From Bacteroidales bacterium (GTDB lineage: Bacteria; Bacteroidota; Bacteroidia; Bacteroidales; P3): a stretch of 50,968 nt of DNA. A program made the position numbers and the translations under genes. The notes under the pieces were generated by a model. It was not told where the DNA came from. It saw only the letters and a list, made by a program, of their open reading frames with translations, and did no database searches. How positions within the stretch are numbered: the stretch's first letter is position 1; every line of letters starts with the position of its first letter. The DNA lies in the NCBI GenBank assembly GCA_024685285.1, contig JAIKVZ010000046.1, positions 1 through 50,968 on the forward strand. Reading direction: 5' to 3'. This document shows, one piece after another, positions 34,271 to 44,428 of the stretch.

Positions 34271-34278
34271 CAAATTTA
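34271..34278 (-). promoter_or_regulatory. Putative promoter -7 box of rdgB
   Basis: The minus strand reads TAAATTTG followed by CAACCT and then the ATG at 34264. With 6 bases between box and ATG, a leaderless or near-leaderless mRNA is implied, as for dnaB. Confidence 0.5.
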
Positions 34279-34351
34279 CACTTTTTTTTCGAAACACATT
34301 ATATATTGATAAAAAATTGTAAAAACATTTTGTGGATTGACAATAATTTGT

Positions 34352-34359
34352 TATCTTTG
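34352..34359 (+). promoter_or_regulatory. Promoter -7 box of ppdK
   Basis: TATCTTTG followed by CAGTC, with a TTG about 20 bases upstream and a leader of about 55 A/T-rich bases before the ATG. It probably serves the run ppdK-pckA-LRR-gcvP-kdd at least in part. Confidence 0.7.
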
Positions 34360-34418
34360 CAGTCTGTTTTGAAAAATAATAATAAAAATAAAAAATTAAA
34401 TATCAACAATTTAGTACT

Positions 34419-37136
34419 ATGACAAAATTTGTTTACACATTCGGAGGAAAAACTGCCGAAGGAAAAGCTGACATGAAAAACCTACTCGGAGGTAAAGGAG
34501 CAAACCTGGCCGAGATGTGCCTGTTGGGGCTCCCGGTGCCTGCCGGTCTCACTATAACTACAGAGTGCTGCACAGCATATTATGCCAACAACTGCCAATT
34601 GCCCGCCGGTTTGATGGACGATGTGTGGGCTGCTATGAAGAATGTAGAGAACCTGATGGGTATGAAGTATGACGATGCCGAGAATCCACTGCTGGTTAGC
34701 TGCCGCTCCGGCGCACGCAGTTCAATGCCCGGCATGATGGACACTGTTCTCAACATCGGTCTCTCAAGCAAAACCATACCTGGTATGCTCAAGAGAACCA
34801 GTAATCCACGCTTTGTTTACGACTCATATCGCCGCCTTATTATGATGTATGCCGACGTGGTTATGGAGAAGAGTGAAGGCATTGAACCCGCTGACGGCAA
34901 GGGTATACGCAAGCAACTTGACGATATGCTTGACGCATACAAAGAGAAAAAAGGATACAAGAGCGATACAGACCTCACTGCCGACGATCTTAAATTTTTG
35001 GCCGAAGAATTCAAGAAAAAGGTAAAAGAAGTGCTTGGTACTGAGTTTCCAGACGATGCTCGTGCCCAAATGGAAGGTGGTATCAAGGCTGTCTTTAAGA
35101 GCTGGAATGGCAAGAAAGCTGTGAGCTACCGCAAAATCGAAGGTATTCCTGACGACTGGGGTACTGCAGTTAATGTGCAGGCTATGGTGTTCGGCAATAT
35201 GGGCGACAATAGTGCCACTGGTGTTGCCTTTACGCGTAACCCTGCCACCGGCGACAACCAGTTCTATGGCGAGTGGCTCATCAATGCCCAAGGTGAGGAC
35301 GTGGTGGCTGGTATCCGCACCCCCAACCCACTTAACGATGACACCAAGAACGAGCAGAACAAACATATGCACTCCATGCAGGAACTTATGCCAGAGACGT
35401 ACAAGGAATTGTGTGATATCCGTCAGATTTTGGAACACAATTTCCATGATATGCTCGACATTGAGTTTACAATCCAGGATGGCAAGCTCTACATGCTTCA
35501 GTGCCGCGTAGGCAAACGTACTGGTGTTGCAGCTCTAACTATGGCAATGGATATGCTTAAGGAGGGTCTGATTGACGAGCAGGAGGTGGTGATGAGAATA
35601 TCGCCCGCCCAGCTTGACGAGTTGTTGCACCCGATTCTTGACGCAGCCGACGAGAAGAAGCACACTGTATTGGCAAAAGGTTTGCCTGCCGGCCCTGGCG
35701 GTGCCGTTGGTGTAATAGCACTCACCAGCGAAAAGGCAAAAGAATATAATGCCAAAAAGATTAAAAATATACTCGTTCGCGAAGAGACTAACCCTGAAGA
35801 TGTTGAGGGTATGCGTGCTGCCGACGGTATATTGACTGCTCGCGGCGGCATGACCAGTCACGCCGCCCTTGTCGCTCGTGGTTGGGGTAAATGTTGCATA
35901 GTGGGTTGCGATGCCGTGAAAATCGATATCGAGAATGGTATTGTAAATATTGACGGCAAGAAGTTCAAGGAGGGAGATCTCCTCTCGCTCAACGGAACCA
36001 AAGGTTGGGTATACGATGAAGAGGTGAAGATGATTGATGCAACAGAGAATCCCCTCTTCAAGCAGTTTATGAAGTTAGTCGACAAGTATCGCAAGATGGG
36101 AGTCCGTACCAATGCCGACAATCCAATTGATGCCCAGAAAGCCATTGATTTCGGTGCAGAAGGTATAGGCCTGTTCCGTATAGAGCATATGTTCTATGGC
36201 GAAAACAGTGAGGTGCCTTTGGAAAAACTTCGCAACATGATTTTGGCCGATACCCTTGAAGCACGTAAAGCAGCTTTATCAGAACTTGAACCCTACATCA
36301 AGGAGAGTGCTAAGGGTACCCTCAAGGTTATGGATGGCAAGCCTCTGACATTCCGTCTGATGGATCCCCCGCTGCATGAGTTCGTGCCCCAAGGCGAGGA
36401 GAAACAGCGCGAAGTGGCCAAGGTTCGTGGCATTGACTACGAAACTCTTCATGCACGCATCGAAAGTATGCATGAGGTGAATCCTATGATGGGTCTTCGT
36501 GGTGTGCGTCTTGGAATCATTTATCCTGAGATTACTGAGACTCAGTTCCGTGCCCTATTCAGTGCTACTGCCGAACTAAAGAAAGAGGGTATGAACCCGA
36601 TGCTTGAAATAATGGTACCTCTGACCATTAACGCTGCTGAATTGCGCCACCAGAAAGCTATTGCTACAGCTATCAAGGGAGAAGTCGAAGCCAAATATGG
36701 CATTAAATTTGATTATAAGTTCGGCACCATGATAGAAATACCGCGTGCCGCTCTTGTGGCTAACCAGATTGCAGAGGTGGCAGAATTTTTCAGTTTCGGA
36801 ACAAACGACTTGACCCAGATGACATTTGGTTTCAGCCGTGACGATGTCAATGCCATAGTGCATAAATACGTTGATGAGAAGATTATACCTGCCGACCCGT
36901 TCAACACCTTCGACCGTGAATGTGTTGGCGAATTGGTCAAGATAGGTATTGAGCGTGGCCGCACCACCAGAGCTAACTTGAAATGCGGTGTATGTGGTGA
37001 GCATGGAGGTGACCCCACTGCTGCCGAATTCTTCTACAAGAATGGTATGAACTATGTCAGCTGCAGTCCGTTCCGTGTGCCTGTGGCTCGCCTTGCCGCT
37101 GCCCAAGCTGCTATTAAGGAGAATAGAGAAAAATAA
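34419..37136 (+). CDS. ppdK: Pyruvate phosphate dikinase
   Basis: Interconverts pyruvate, ATP and Pi with phosphoenolpyruvate, AMP and PPi. 905 residues in three domains: N-terminal nucleotide-binding domain (VYTFGGKTAEGKADMKNLLG, SCRSGARSSMPGMMDTVLN), central phosphohistidine domain with His481 in GGMTSHAALVARGWGK, and a C-terminal PEP/pyruvate barrel (PMMGLRGVRLGI, FSFGTNDLTQMTFGFSRDD) with the catalytic CGVCGEHGGDP (Cys859). It is followed by pckA after 90 bases with a structured gap. Confidence 0.97.
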   Translation: MTKFVYTFGGKTAEGKADMKNLLGGKGANLAEMCLLGLPVPAGLTITTECCTAYYANNCQLPAGLMDDVWAAMKNVENLMGMKYDDAENPLLVSCRSGARSSMPGMMDTVLNIGLSSKTIPGMLKRTSNPRFVYDSYRRLIMMYADVVMEKSEGIEPADGKGIRKQLDDMLDAYKEKKGYKSDTDLTADDLKFLAEEFKKKVKEVLGTEFPDDARAQMEGGIKAVFKSWNGKKAVSYRKIEGIPDDWGTAVNVQAMVFGNMGDNSATGVAFTRNPATGDNQFYGEWLINAQGEDVVAGIRTPNPLNDDTKNEQNKHMHSMQELMPETYKELCDIRQILEHNFHDMLDIEFTIQDGKLYMLQCRVGKRTGVAALTMAMDMLKEGLIDEQEVVMRISPAQLDELLHPILDAADEKKHTVLAKGLPAGPGGAVGVIALTSEKAKEYNAKKIKNILVREETNPEDVEGMRAADGILTARGGMTSHAALVARGWGKCCIVGCDAVKIDIENGIVNIDGKKFKEGDLLSLNGTKGWVYDEEVKMIDATENPLFKQFMKLVDKYRKMGVRTNADNPIDAQKAIDFGAEGIGLFRIEHMFYGENSEVPLEKLRNMILADTLEARKAALSELEPYIKESAKGTLKVMDGKPLTFRLMDPPLHEFVPQGEEKQREVAKVRGIDYETLHARIESMHEVNPMMGLRGVRLGIIYPEITETQFRALFSATAELKKEGMNPMLEIMVPLTINAAELRHQKAIATAIKGEVEAKYGIKFDYKFGTMIEIPRAALVANQIAEVAEFFSFGTNDLTQMTFGFSRDDVNAIVHKYVDEKIIPADPFNTFDRECVGELVKIGIERGRTTRANLKCGVCGEHGGDPTAAEFFYKNGMNYVSCSPFRVPVARLAAAQAAIKENREK

Positions 37137-37159
37137 CCATAATTTCAAAGAACTTGTGT

Positions 37160-37205
37160 AGGCGTACTAATATTAGTACCATCAAAAAGCTTTTATTGTA
37201 CGCCT
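37160..37205 (+). promoter_or_regulatory. Competing palindromes in the ppdK-pckA gap
   Basis: GTACTAATATTAGTAC (37164-37179) is a perfect 16-base palindrome. AGGCGTAC (37160-37167) is also complementary to GTACGCCT (37198-37205), and the two pairings share the GTAC at 37164-37167, so they exclude each other. AAAAGCTTTT (37185-37194) lies in between. No U-tract follows directly. Could be a switch in the leader of pckA, an RNA-processing site, or a protein-binding palindrome; no evidence decides. Confidence 0.5.
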
Positions 37206-37226
37206 GCCTCATAAAAAAAGTTAAAT

Positions 37227-38840
37227 ATGAACGACAAGATTATCAAAGCCCTGGAACAGAATGGTATAGTGGGTGTAAAGACTGTCCACTACAACCCTTC
37301 GTATGAGGAATTGTTCAGAATGGAAACCAATCCAGCTCTGACAGGTTATGACAAAGGCCAGCTCACAGAGCTTGATGCCATAAACGTAATGACTGGTATC
37401 TACACAGGCCGCTCGCCCAAAGATAAATATATCGTCATGGATGCCAATTCCAAGAACACTGTATGGTGGACATCTGACGAGTACAAAAACGACAACCATC
37501 CAATGAGTGAAGCTGTGTGGACTGAACTTAGGGATGTGGCTAAGAAAGAATTGAGCAACAAAGAGCTTTTCGTTGTCGATGCATTTTGTGGTGCCAATAA
37601 AGACACTCGTATGTCGGTCCGTTTCATCATGGAAGTCGCATGGCAAGCTCATTTTGTGCGCAATATGTTCATAAAACCTACAGAAGATGAGTTGAAGAAT
37701 TTCGAGCCCAACTTTACAGTCTATACCGCCAGCAAGGCAAAGGTTGAGAATTATAAGGAACTGGGGCTCAATAGCGACACCTGCGTTGCGTTTAATGTCA
37801 CCAGTCGCGAACAAGTGATATTGAATACATGGTACGGTGGTGAGATGAAAAAAGGCATGTTCAGCATGATGAACTACTATCTGCCGCTACAAGGCATCGC
37901 TTCCATGCACTGCTCTGCTAATACCGATATGCTGGGCAAGCACACTGCAATATTCTTCGGCCTTAGCGGTACTGGCAAGACCACACTAAGCACCGACCCC
38001 AAACGTTTGCTTATTGGCGACGATGAGCATGGTTGGGACGATGATGGAGTGTTCAACTTTGAGGGTGGATGCTACGCCAAGGTTATTAATCTTGACAAAG
38101 ACAGCGAACCAGATATTTACAACGCCATACGTCGTAACGCTTTGCTTGAGAATGTAACTGTTGATAAAGACGGTAAAATCGATTTTGCAGACAAGAGTGT
38201 TACCGAGAATACTCGCGTCAGTTACCCAATAGATCATATCGAAAAGATAGTTCGTCCTGTTAGTGCAGCTCCCGCAGCCGAGAATGTTATATTCCTGTCG
38301 GCCGATGCCTTTGGCGTTTTGCCGCCAGTGTCGATTCTTACCCCAGATCAGTGCAAATACTACTTCCTTAGTGGTTTCACTGCCAAGTTGGCCGGTACCG
38401 AGCGTGGCATAACTGAGCCGACACCTACATTCAGCGCTTGCTTCGGCCAGGCTTTCCTCGAATTGCACCCAACCAAGTATGCCGAGGAACTTGTGAAACG
38501 AATGGAGCGCAGTGGTGCCAAAGCCTATTTAGTCAATACTGGTTGGAATGGTACTGGCAAACGCATTTCAATTAAAGATACACGTGGAATTATTGATGCT
38601 ATTCTCGACGGTTCTATTGACAAGGCTCCAACCAAGCATATCCCATATTTCGATTTTGAGGTGCCCACAGAACTACCTGGTGTAGATACCAAGATACTCG
38701 ACCCTCGAGATACATATACAAATTCCGCCGACTGGGAAACAAAGGCTAAGGATCTGGCCAACCGTTTTATTAAAAATTTCACAAAGTTTACTAATAACGA
38801 AGCTGGAAAAGCTTTGGTCGCTGCTGGTCCTAAACTCTGA
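37227..38840 (+). CDS. pckA: Phosphoenolpyruvate carboxykinase (ATP type)
   Basis: Interconverts oxaloacetate + ATP with PEP + CO2 + ADP; in Bacteroidetes it often fixes CO2 from PEP during fermentation to succinate. 537 residues: substrate loop [11 protein letters not shown] (57-67), the Walker A type loop [11 protein letters not shown] (245-255), metal-binding [10 protein letters not shown] (261-270) and the C-terminal [16 protein letters not shown]. Length and loop match the ATP-dependent family rather than the GTP one. It is followed by the LRR protein gene after 5 bases. Confidence 0.97.
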   Translation: MNDKIIKALEQNGIVGVKTVHYNPSYEELFRMETNPALTGYDKGQLTELDAINVMTGIYTGRSPKDKYIVMDANSKNTVWWTSDEYKNDNHPMSEAVWTELRDVAKKELSNKELFVVDAFCGANKDTRMSVRFIMEVAWQAHFVRNMFIKPTEDELKNFEPNFTVYTASKAKVENYKELGLNSDTCVAFNVTSREQVILNTWYGGEMKKGMFSMMNYYLPLQGIASMHCSANTDMLGKHTAIFFGLSGTGKTTLSTDPKRLLIGDDEHGWDDDGVFNFEGGCYAKVINLDKDSEPDIYNAIRRNALLENVTVDKDGKIDFADKSVTENTRVSYPIDHIEKIVRPVSAAPAAENVIFLSADAFGVLPPVSILTPDQCKYYFLSGFTAKLAGTERGITEPTPTFSACFGQAFLELHPTKYAEELVKRMERSGAKAYLVNTGWNGTGKRISIKDTRGIIDAILDGSIDKAPTKHIPYFDFEVPTELPGVDTKILDPRDTYTNSADWETKAKDLANRFIKNFTKFTNNEAGKALVAAGPKL

Positions 38841-38845
38841 TATTT

Positions 38846-40402
38846 ATGAAGTTGCGAGTCGTCATAGTCCTGGTGTTGGCGTGTATAGCCTCCATAGATG
38901 CAAGAGCCTATGATTTTGCGTTGCGCTTGAACTATGGCGACTCGCTCTATTTCTCAATAACTAATCAAGACCTCAATTATGTGAAAGTGGTGGCGCCTAA
39001 GGGTAACACACTTAACAACTACCAAAACTATACCAAACCGTCTGGGGTTGTAAAGATCCCATCAACTGTGCATTACAATGGCAAACGTTACACTATCACA
39101 GCCATCGGCGCAAGAGCATTCGCTTCGTGTCAAGATTTGACATCGGTATTGCTACCGCTAACGGTGACAACAATTGAGGACTACGCATTTTATGGATGTA
39201 CAGGCTTGAAAGGAACAGTGGTTGTTGGCGAAAACGTGAGCAAAATAGGTTCGTCAGCTTATTACGGCTGTACCTCAATCACATCATTGCTATTTAAAGC
39301 CACTAACTGTAGGTTTATGGGCTCCTCTATGAGTAGCACAGTCTTTGGTAATTGCACATCGCTTACTTCTCTTGACATTGCACAAGGTGTTACTCGTATA
39401 CCAGATTATGCATTTTGTGGACTTGATATGCTGGCCACCGTGCCGGTAATACCAACCTCGGTTAGCTATGTGGGTAATTATGCGTTTGCCTATTGTAGCG
39501 CTATGTCTGGCGGTTTACAAATTCCTGATGCCGTAGACACCATAGGAAATTGCGCTTTTTTGCATTGTCACAAGATAACTGATGTGGAGATGGGCCGAAA
39601 TGTCAAGGTTATCGGCTACAGTGCTTTTGGCAATTGCTTGGCTCTTACCGAAGTAAATGTCAAAGCTTACGAGCCTCCACAGTTAGGTACGATGGCTTTT
39701 GCAGAGACGCCAAGTCGATTCGAGGTGAGTATACCGTGTGTTAGTGCACCAAGTTACCAGGCCAACCGTATGTGGCGTGAGGTACCGCGTGTTCCTATTG
39801 GCAGTTGCCAGTTCAGTGTACAAGCACAACTCTCATTGTCTGAAGCAGGCCAGTTGACAGGCTCTGGCAATTATAACTTTGATGATACTGTTGTTCTTAC
39901 TGTTCTTTGTGCGTCAGGCTATGGTTTTGATGGATGGAGCGATGGCAATGTCGACAATCCACGCCGCTTTGTTGCCAATAGTGATATGGAACTTACGGCC
40001 CGAATGCGACCATCAGGGACTATAACAGTACGAGACACTGTATTTATTACAGACACTGTGTATGCAGATGGTGTTAAGGTGATTCACGACACAGTGGAAC
40101 TCAACGATATCGCCAGACCAATCAACTCATACTCAAATATAACATACAACCCCAAGACAAAGCGTATATCGTGGATTTTACGTAATAGGGAGAAACCTGT
40201 ATCTGTGTCGTTATACAATCAACAAGGGGAGTGCATATACACTTCTACCGGCAAACGCTCACATATAGATATGGGAAGGCAGCCATCTGGGTCGTATATA
40301 GTTCGGGTTGAGACCGACGAGCGAGTGATGAGAGCCCGTTTTTTCCTATCCGCCTCGGTAACCCGTAACCAGCATAGCGTCACAAAATCCAAGCGACACT
40401 AA
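38846..40402 (+). CDS. BspA-like leucine-rich-repeat surface protein with T9SS sorting domain
   Basis: 518 residues. Signal peptide at 1-21 (LRVVIVLVLACIASIDARA). From about 65 to 310 there are LRR_5 (BspA/Treponema-type) repeats (ITAIGARAFASCQDLTSVLL, TTIEDYAFYGCTGLKGTVVV, VKVIGYSAFGNCLALTEVNV). About 325-390 is a Listeria-Bacteroides type repeat (VVLTVLCASGYGFDGWSDG). At 430-500 is a type IX secretion C-terminal sorting domain (VSVSLYNQQGECIYTSTG, PSGSYIVRVETDERVMRA). A basic tail of about 17 residues follows the sorting domain, which is unusual. Expected to be exported by T9SS and held at the cell surface. It sits 5 bases after pckA, an odd neighbour for it. Confidence 0.85.
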   Translation: MKLRVVIVLVLACIASIDARAYDFALRLNYGDSLYFSITNQDLNYVKVVAPKGNTLNNYQNYTKPSGVVKIPSTVHYNGKRYTITAIGARAFASCQDLTSVLLPLTVTTIEDYAFYGCTGLKGTVVVGENVSKIGSSAYYGCTSITSLLFKATNCRFMGSSMSSTVFGNCTSLTSLDIAQGVTRIPDYAFCGLDMLATVPVIPTSVSYVGNYAFAYCSAMSGGLQIPDAVDTIGNCAFLHCHKITDVEMGRNVKVIGYSAFGNCLALTEVNVKAYEPPQLGTMAFAETPSRFEVSIPCVSAPSYQANRMWREVPRVPIGSCQFSVQAQLSLSEAGQLTGSGNYNFDDTVVLTVLCASGYGFDGWSDGNVDNPRRFVANSDMELTARMRPSGTITVRDTVFITDTVYADGVKVIHDTVELNDIARPINSYSNITYNPKTKRISWILRNREKPVSVSLYNQQGECIYTSTGKRSHIDMGRQPSGSYIVRVETDERVMRARFFLSASVTRNQHSVTKSKRH

Positions 40403-40435
40403 TAAATATGTATAATAATAAAAACATAAATTAAT

Positions 40436-43285
40436 ATGAATGTCAATAATTTTACAACTCGTCACAACGGTGTCTCCAAGGCTGTTGAGGAGGAGAAAAT
40501 GCTCAAAACCATCGGTGTGAGTTCGATGGACGAACTTATCGAGAAAGCAGTTCCGGCCGCTATTCGTCTGTCTCAACCGCTACCTCTCGAGGATGGTATT
40601 AGCGAGTATCAATTCTTAAACCACTGCCGCTCGTTGGCAAAGAAAAATAAACTCTGGCGTACATACATCGGTATGGGCTACTACGGTACCGTCACACCTG
40701 CTGTCATCATGCGCAATGTGTTTGAGAACGCAGGCTGGTACACCAGCTACACCCCATACCAGACCGAGATAAGCCAAGGCCGTCTTGAGGCTCTGATGAA
40801 CTACCAGACAATGATAGCCAGCATGACCGGTATGCCGCTTAGCAACGCCTCGTTGCTTGACGAAGCTACAGCTGCTGGTGAAGCCATGATAATGTTCTTC
40901 AACAGCCGTTCTCGTCAGGCTGTCAAAGATGGTGTTTCAAAAGTGTTTGTTGACGATGGAATACTGCCTCAGACTCTTGCCGTTATGCAGACCAATGCTG
41001 CTCCACGTGGCATTGAGATTGTAACAGGCAAAGCTGCTCAAGTAGAACTTGATGGCAGCTATTTTGCTGCATTTGTGCAATATCCCAACCAATTTGGCGA
41101 AGCCCAAGATTGGACAGGCTTCATTTCCAAGTGCCACGAAAAAGGTATATTTGTCGGTATGGCTACCGACCTTATGGCTCTTGCATTGATGAAAACTCCT
41201 GGCGAGATGGGAGCTGACTGCGCAATAGGCAATGCCCAGCGCTTTGGCCTGCCTATTGGTTATGGTGGTCCTCATGCCGGTTTCTTCGCTTTTACCGAGG
41301 CTTTCAAGCGCGCCTTCCCCGGCCGTATCATAGGTTGGAGTGTCGACGCCAAGGGCAATCCCGCATTACGTATGGCTCTCGGAATGCGCGAACAGCATAT
41401 CAAACGCGATAAGGCTACATCCAATATTTGCACAGCAGCCGCATTGGTGGCCAATATGAGTGGATTTTACGCTGTGTGGCATGGCCCGGAAGGCATACGA
41501 AACATTGCAGTCCGTATATGTGCCCGTGCCCACCGCTTGGCAATGGAACTCGAACAATATGGCTACAAGCAGCATAACCGCGTGTTTTTTGATACCCTTG
41601 CCCTACAGTGCCCAGTGCCTACGGCCAAGGTGCGCGAAGTGGCAGAGAAGCATGAAATCAATTTCCGTTATATCTGTGATGAGTGCATAGGAATCTCCAT
41701 CGATGAAACAACCGAGAAATGCGACCTTGATGCCATTGTGGCTTGCCTGGCCGAAGCTGCCGGCAAAAGTGCCAAACCGTTGGAATGTAAAGGCTGTTGC
41801 TGCAAGTTTGCCGACGAGGCGATACCAGCAGAGTTGAAACGCAACGGAGCCTACCTAACCCAGAAGGTGTTCAACTCATACCACGACGAGACTTCCATGA
41901 TGCGCTATATCAAGATGCTTGAGGAAAAAGACCTCAGCCTCAACCGCGCAATGATACCGCTGGGCTCCTGCACAATGAAGCTCAATGCAGCTGCCGAGAT
42001 GATGCCACTCAGTTGGAGCAAATTTGCCGGTATGCATCCTTTCGCTCCCGCCAATCAGGCCCAGGGCTACCTTGAGATGATACACGACATAGAGCGCCGT
42101 CTGGCTGTCATCACCGGCTTCGCAGGCTGCTCTCTCCAGCCCAATTCCGGTGCCTATGGCGAATACAGCGGTCTCACGGTCATCCGCAACTATTATATTG
42201 CCAATGGTCAGCCTCAGCGCAATGTGTGTCTTATCCCCGCCAGTGCCCACGGCACCAACCCCGCAAGTGCTGCCAAAGCCGGTATGGTGGTTGTTGTTGT
42301 GAAATGCAACGACAAAGGTGACGTAGATATCGACGACCTCCGTGCCAAAGCTGAGCAGTACAAGGACACTCTCAGCTGCCTCATGATTACTTATCCGTCG
42401 ACTCACGGTGCTTTCGAGGAGGGTATACTTGATATTATCAATATCATCCACTCCATGGGTGCACTCGTTTATATGGACGGTGCCAACATGAATGCTCAGG
42501 TTGGTCTTACCAGCCCGGGTCGTATGGGTGCCGATGTGTGCCACCTCAACCTACACAAGACCTTCGCAATGCCTCACGGTGGCGGCGGTCCCGGAGTAGG
42601 CCCCATCTGCGTCAGCCAGAAATTGGTCGACTACCTGCCCACGCACCCTGTGGTCGAAGTCGGTGGCAGCAAAGGCAATACCATGGCTGCAGCCCCATTC
42701 GGCAGCGCTATGCTCCTGCCCATCACTTATGGCTACCTGCTTATGCTTGGCGGCGAAGGCCTCACCGAAGTTACCAAACACGCCATCCTCAATGCCAACT
42801 ATCTCCGTGCCCGCTTGCAAAAATACTACAAGATTCTCTATACCAACCGCAACGGTATGTGCGGCCACGAGATGATTGTCGACTTCAACGAGTTTAGTCT
42901 TAAGGTCGGTGTTGGCGACATTGCCAAGCGCCTAATGGATTACGGGTTCCACGCTCCCACGGTGGCATTCCCGGTGCACAACACACTCATGGTCGAACCC
43001 ACCGAGAGCGAGCCCTTGAGTGAGATGGACCGCTTCTGCGACGCTATGATAGCCATTCGCCAAGAGATTGACGACATTATGACCGGAAAGAGCGACGAGC
43101 ACAACAATCCAATCGCTAACGCGCCCCACACCATGCAGGTGGTTTGCGCCGACGAATGGACGTTGCCCTACAGCCGACAAAAAGCCGCTTTCCCACAGCC
43201 CCACTGCGAGAAGTATTGGCCCACTATTAGCAAGATTGACGATGCATACGGCGACCGCAATCTCCAGGCTGTTTGGGCAGAGTAG
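40436..43285 (+). CDS. gcvP: Glycine dehydrogenase (decarboxylating), P protein
   Basis: PLP enzyme of the glycine cleavage system: decarboxylates glycine and loads the aminomethyl group on lipoyl-GcvH. 949 residues with both halves fused. The N-terminal half is the structural half (YTPYQTEISQGRLEALMNYQ), and the C-terminal half carries Lys708 in HLNLHKTFAMPHGGGGPGVG. GcvH and GcvT are not in the window; lplA at 47.1-48.0 kb could supply the lipoyl group. It is preceded by the LRR gene (33 bases) and followed by kdd (59 bases). Confidence 0.97.
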   Translation: MNVNNFTTRHNGVSKAVEEEKMLKTIGVSSMDELIEKAVPAAIRLSQPLPLEDGISEYQFLNHCRSLAKKNKLWRTYIGMGYYGTVTPAVIMRNVFENAGWYTSYTPYQTEISQGRLEALMNYQTMIASMTGMPLSNASLLDEATAAGEAMIMFFNSRSRQAVKDGVSKVFVDDGILPQTLAVMQTNAAPRGIEIVTGKAAQVELDGSYFAAFVQYPNQFGEAQDWTGFISKCHEKGIFVGMATDLMALALMKTPGEMGADCAIGNAQRFGLPIGYGGPHAGFFAFTEAFKRAFPGRIIGWSVDAKGNPALRMALGMREQHIKRDKATSNICTAAALVANMSGFYAVWHGPEGIRNIAVRICARAHRLAMELEQYGYKQHNRVFFDTLALQCPVPTAKVREVAEKHEINFRYICDECIGISIDETTEKCDLDAIVACLAEAAGKSAKPLECKGCCCKFADEAIPAELKRNGAYLTQKVFNSYHDETSMMRYIKMLEEKDLSLNRAMIPLGSCTMKLNAAAEMMPLSWSKFAGMHPFAPANQAQGYLEMIHDIERRLAVITGFAGCSLQPNSGAYGEYSGLTVIRNYYIANGQPQRNVCLIPASAHGTNPASAAKAGMVVVVVKCNDKGDVDIDDLRAKAEQYKDTLSCLMITYPSTHGAFEEGILDIINIIHSMGALVYMDGANMNAQVGLTSPGRMGADVCHLNLHKTFAMPHGGGGPGVGPICVSQKLVDYLPTHPVVEVGGSKGNTMAAAPFGSAMLLPITYGYLLMLGGEGLTEVTKHAILNANYLRARLQKYYKILYTNRNGMCGHEMIVDFNEFSLKVGVGDIAKRLMDYGFHAPTVAFPVHNTLMVEPTESEPLSEMDRFCDAMIAIRQEIDDIMTGKSDEHNNPIANAPHTMQVVCADEWTLPYSRQKAAFPQPHCEKYWPTISKIDDAYGDRNLQAVWAE

Positions 43286-43344
43286 GGGATATTGACCGGA
43301 AAATACTAATCAATTTAATAACATAAAACAAAACACCAAGAATT

Positions 43345-44418
43345 ATGCAAAAGAAAGGCAACAAGTACGGTACCCACCGCGTCATCGAGCCCAAAGGCGT
43401 GCTCCCGCAGCCGGCCAACAAACTCGACAACAACATGGACGAAATTTGGGACAACGAGATTCTTATTGATGTACAGACCCTTAACATCGACAGTGCTTCG
43501 TTTACTGACATCCACAACTACGCCAGACAGCAGGCCGGCGAAGGCGCCAGCCAGGAACGTATCATGGAAGAGGTGAAGAAGGAGATGCTTCTCAACGTCG
43601 AGCTTCAGGGCAAGCACCGCAACCGTCGCACCGGTTCTGGCGGTATGCTCCTTGGTAAAGTCGAGAAGATTGGCGATGCCCTCAAGGGTAAAATCGACCT
43701 CAAAGAGGGCGACCGTATTGCCACCCTCGTCAGCCTCTCGCTGACCCCACTCCGTATTGACGAAATACTCGATATACGTCCCGATGTTGACCAGGTTGAC
43801 ATCAAGGGTAAGGCCATCCTTTTCGAAAGCGGCATCTATGCCAAGATACCCACCGATATGCCAGAGAAACTCGCTCTCAGCGCTCTCGACGTGGCCGGTG
43901 CTCCCGCACAGACAGCCAAGCTGTGCCAGTATGGCCAGACTGTAGTTATTCTCGGCGCTGGTGGTAAGAGTGGTATGCTTTGCTGCTATGAGGCTAAGAA
44001 ACGTGTTGGTGTCACTGGCAAGGTCATAGGTATCGCCAACAGCCCCAAGAGCACCCAGCGTATCAAGGACCTCGGTTTCTGCGACATCGTTGAAAGTGCT
44101 GCCGGTATGACTCCCGTCCAGGTGTATGAACTCATTGAGCGCCTCACCAACGGCAAGATGGCCGACGTCACTATCAACTGCGTCAACGTTCCCGACCAGG
44201 AGATGACTGCTGTGCTCTGCACCAAAGACGACGGCATTGTCTACTTCTTCTCGATGGCTACCAGCTTCACCAAAGCCAGCCTCGGCGCCGAGGGTATTGG
44301 TAGCGATGTGAACATGATTATGGGCAACGGCTATACCAAAGGCCATGCCGAGTTCACACTGCAGGAGCTCCGCGAGAGCCCCAAACTGCGCAAGATCTTC
44401 GAAGAACTCTACGCTTAA
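43345..44418 (+). CDS. kdd: L-erythro-3,5-diaminohexanoate dehydrogenase
   Basis: Oxidatively deaminates 3,5-diaminohexanoate to 5-amino-3-oxohexanoate in lysine fermentation, downstream of lysine 2,3-aminomutase. 357 residues matching Kdd of fusobacteria and Bacteroidales: N-terminal KYGTHRVIEPKGVLPQPANK, the NAD(P)-binding VVILGAGGKSGMLCCYEAKK, GVTGKVIGIANSP, VNVPDQEMTAVLCTKDDG and MATSFTKASLGAEGIGSDVN. KamA, the first enzyme, is at 49.1-50.4 kb on the other strand; the intermediate mutase (KamDE) and the cleavage enzyme (Kce) are not here. The gene ends 10 bases before a strong terminator. Confidence 0.9.
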   Translation: MQKKGNKYGTHRVIEPKGVLPQPANKLDNNMDEIWDNEILIDVQTLNIDSASFTDIHNYARQQAGEGASQERIMEEVKKEMLLNVELQGKHRNRRTGSGGMLLGKVEKIGDALKGKIDLKEGDRIATLVSLSLTPLRIDEILDIRPDVDQVDIKGKAILFESGIYAKIPTDMPEKLALSALDVAGAPAQTAKLCQYGQTVVILGAGGKSGMLCCYEAKKRVGVTGKVIGIANSPKSTQRIKDLGFCDIVESAAGMTPVQVYELIERLTNGKMADVTINCVNVPDQEMTAVLCTKDDGIVYFFSMATSFTKASLGAEGIGSDVNMIMGNGYTKGHAEFTLQELRESPKLRKIFEELYA

Positions 44419-44428
44419 CATTACAGTG

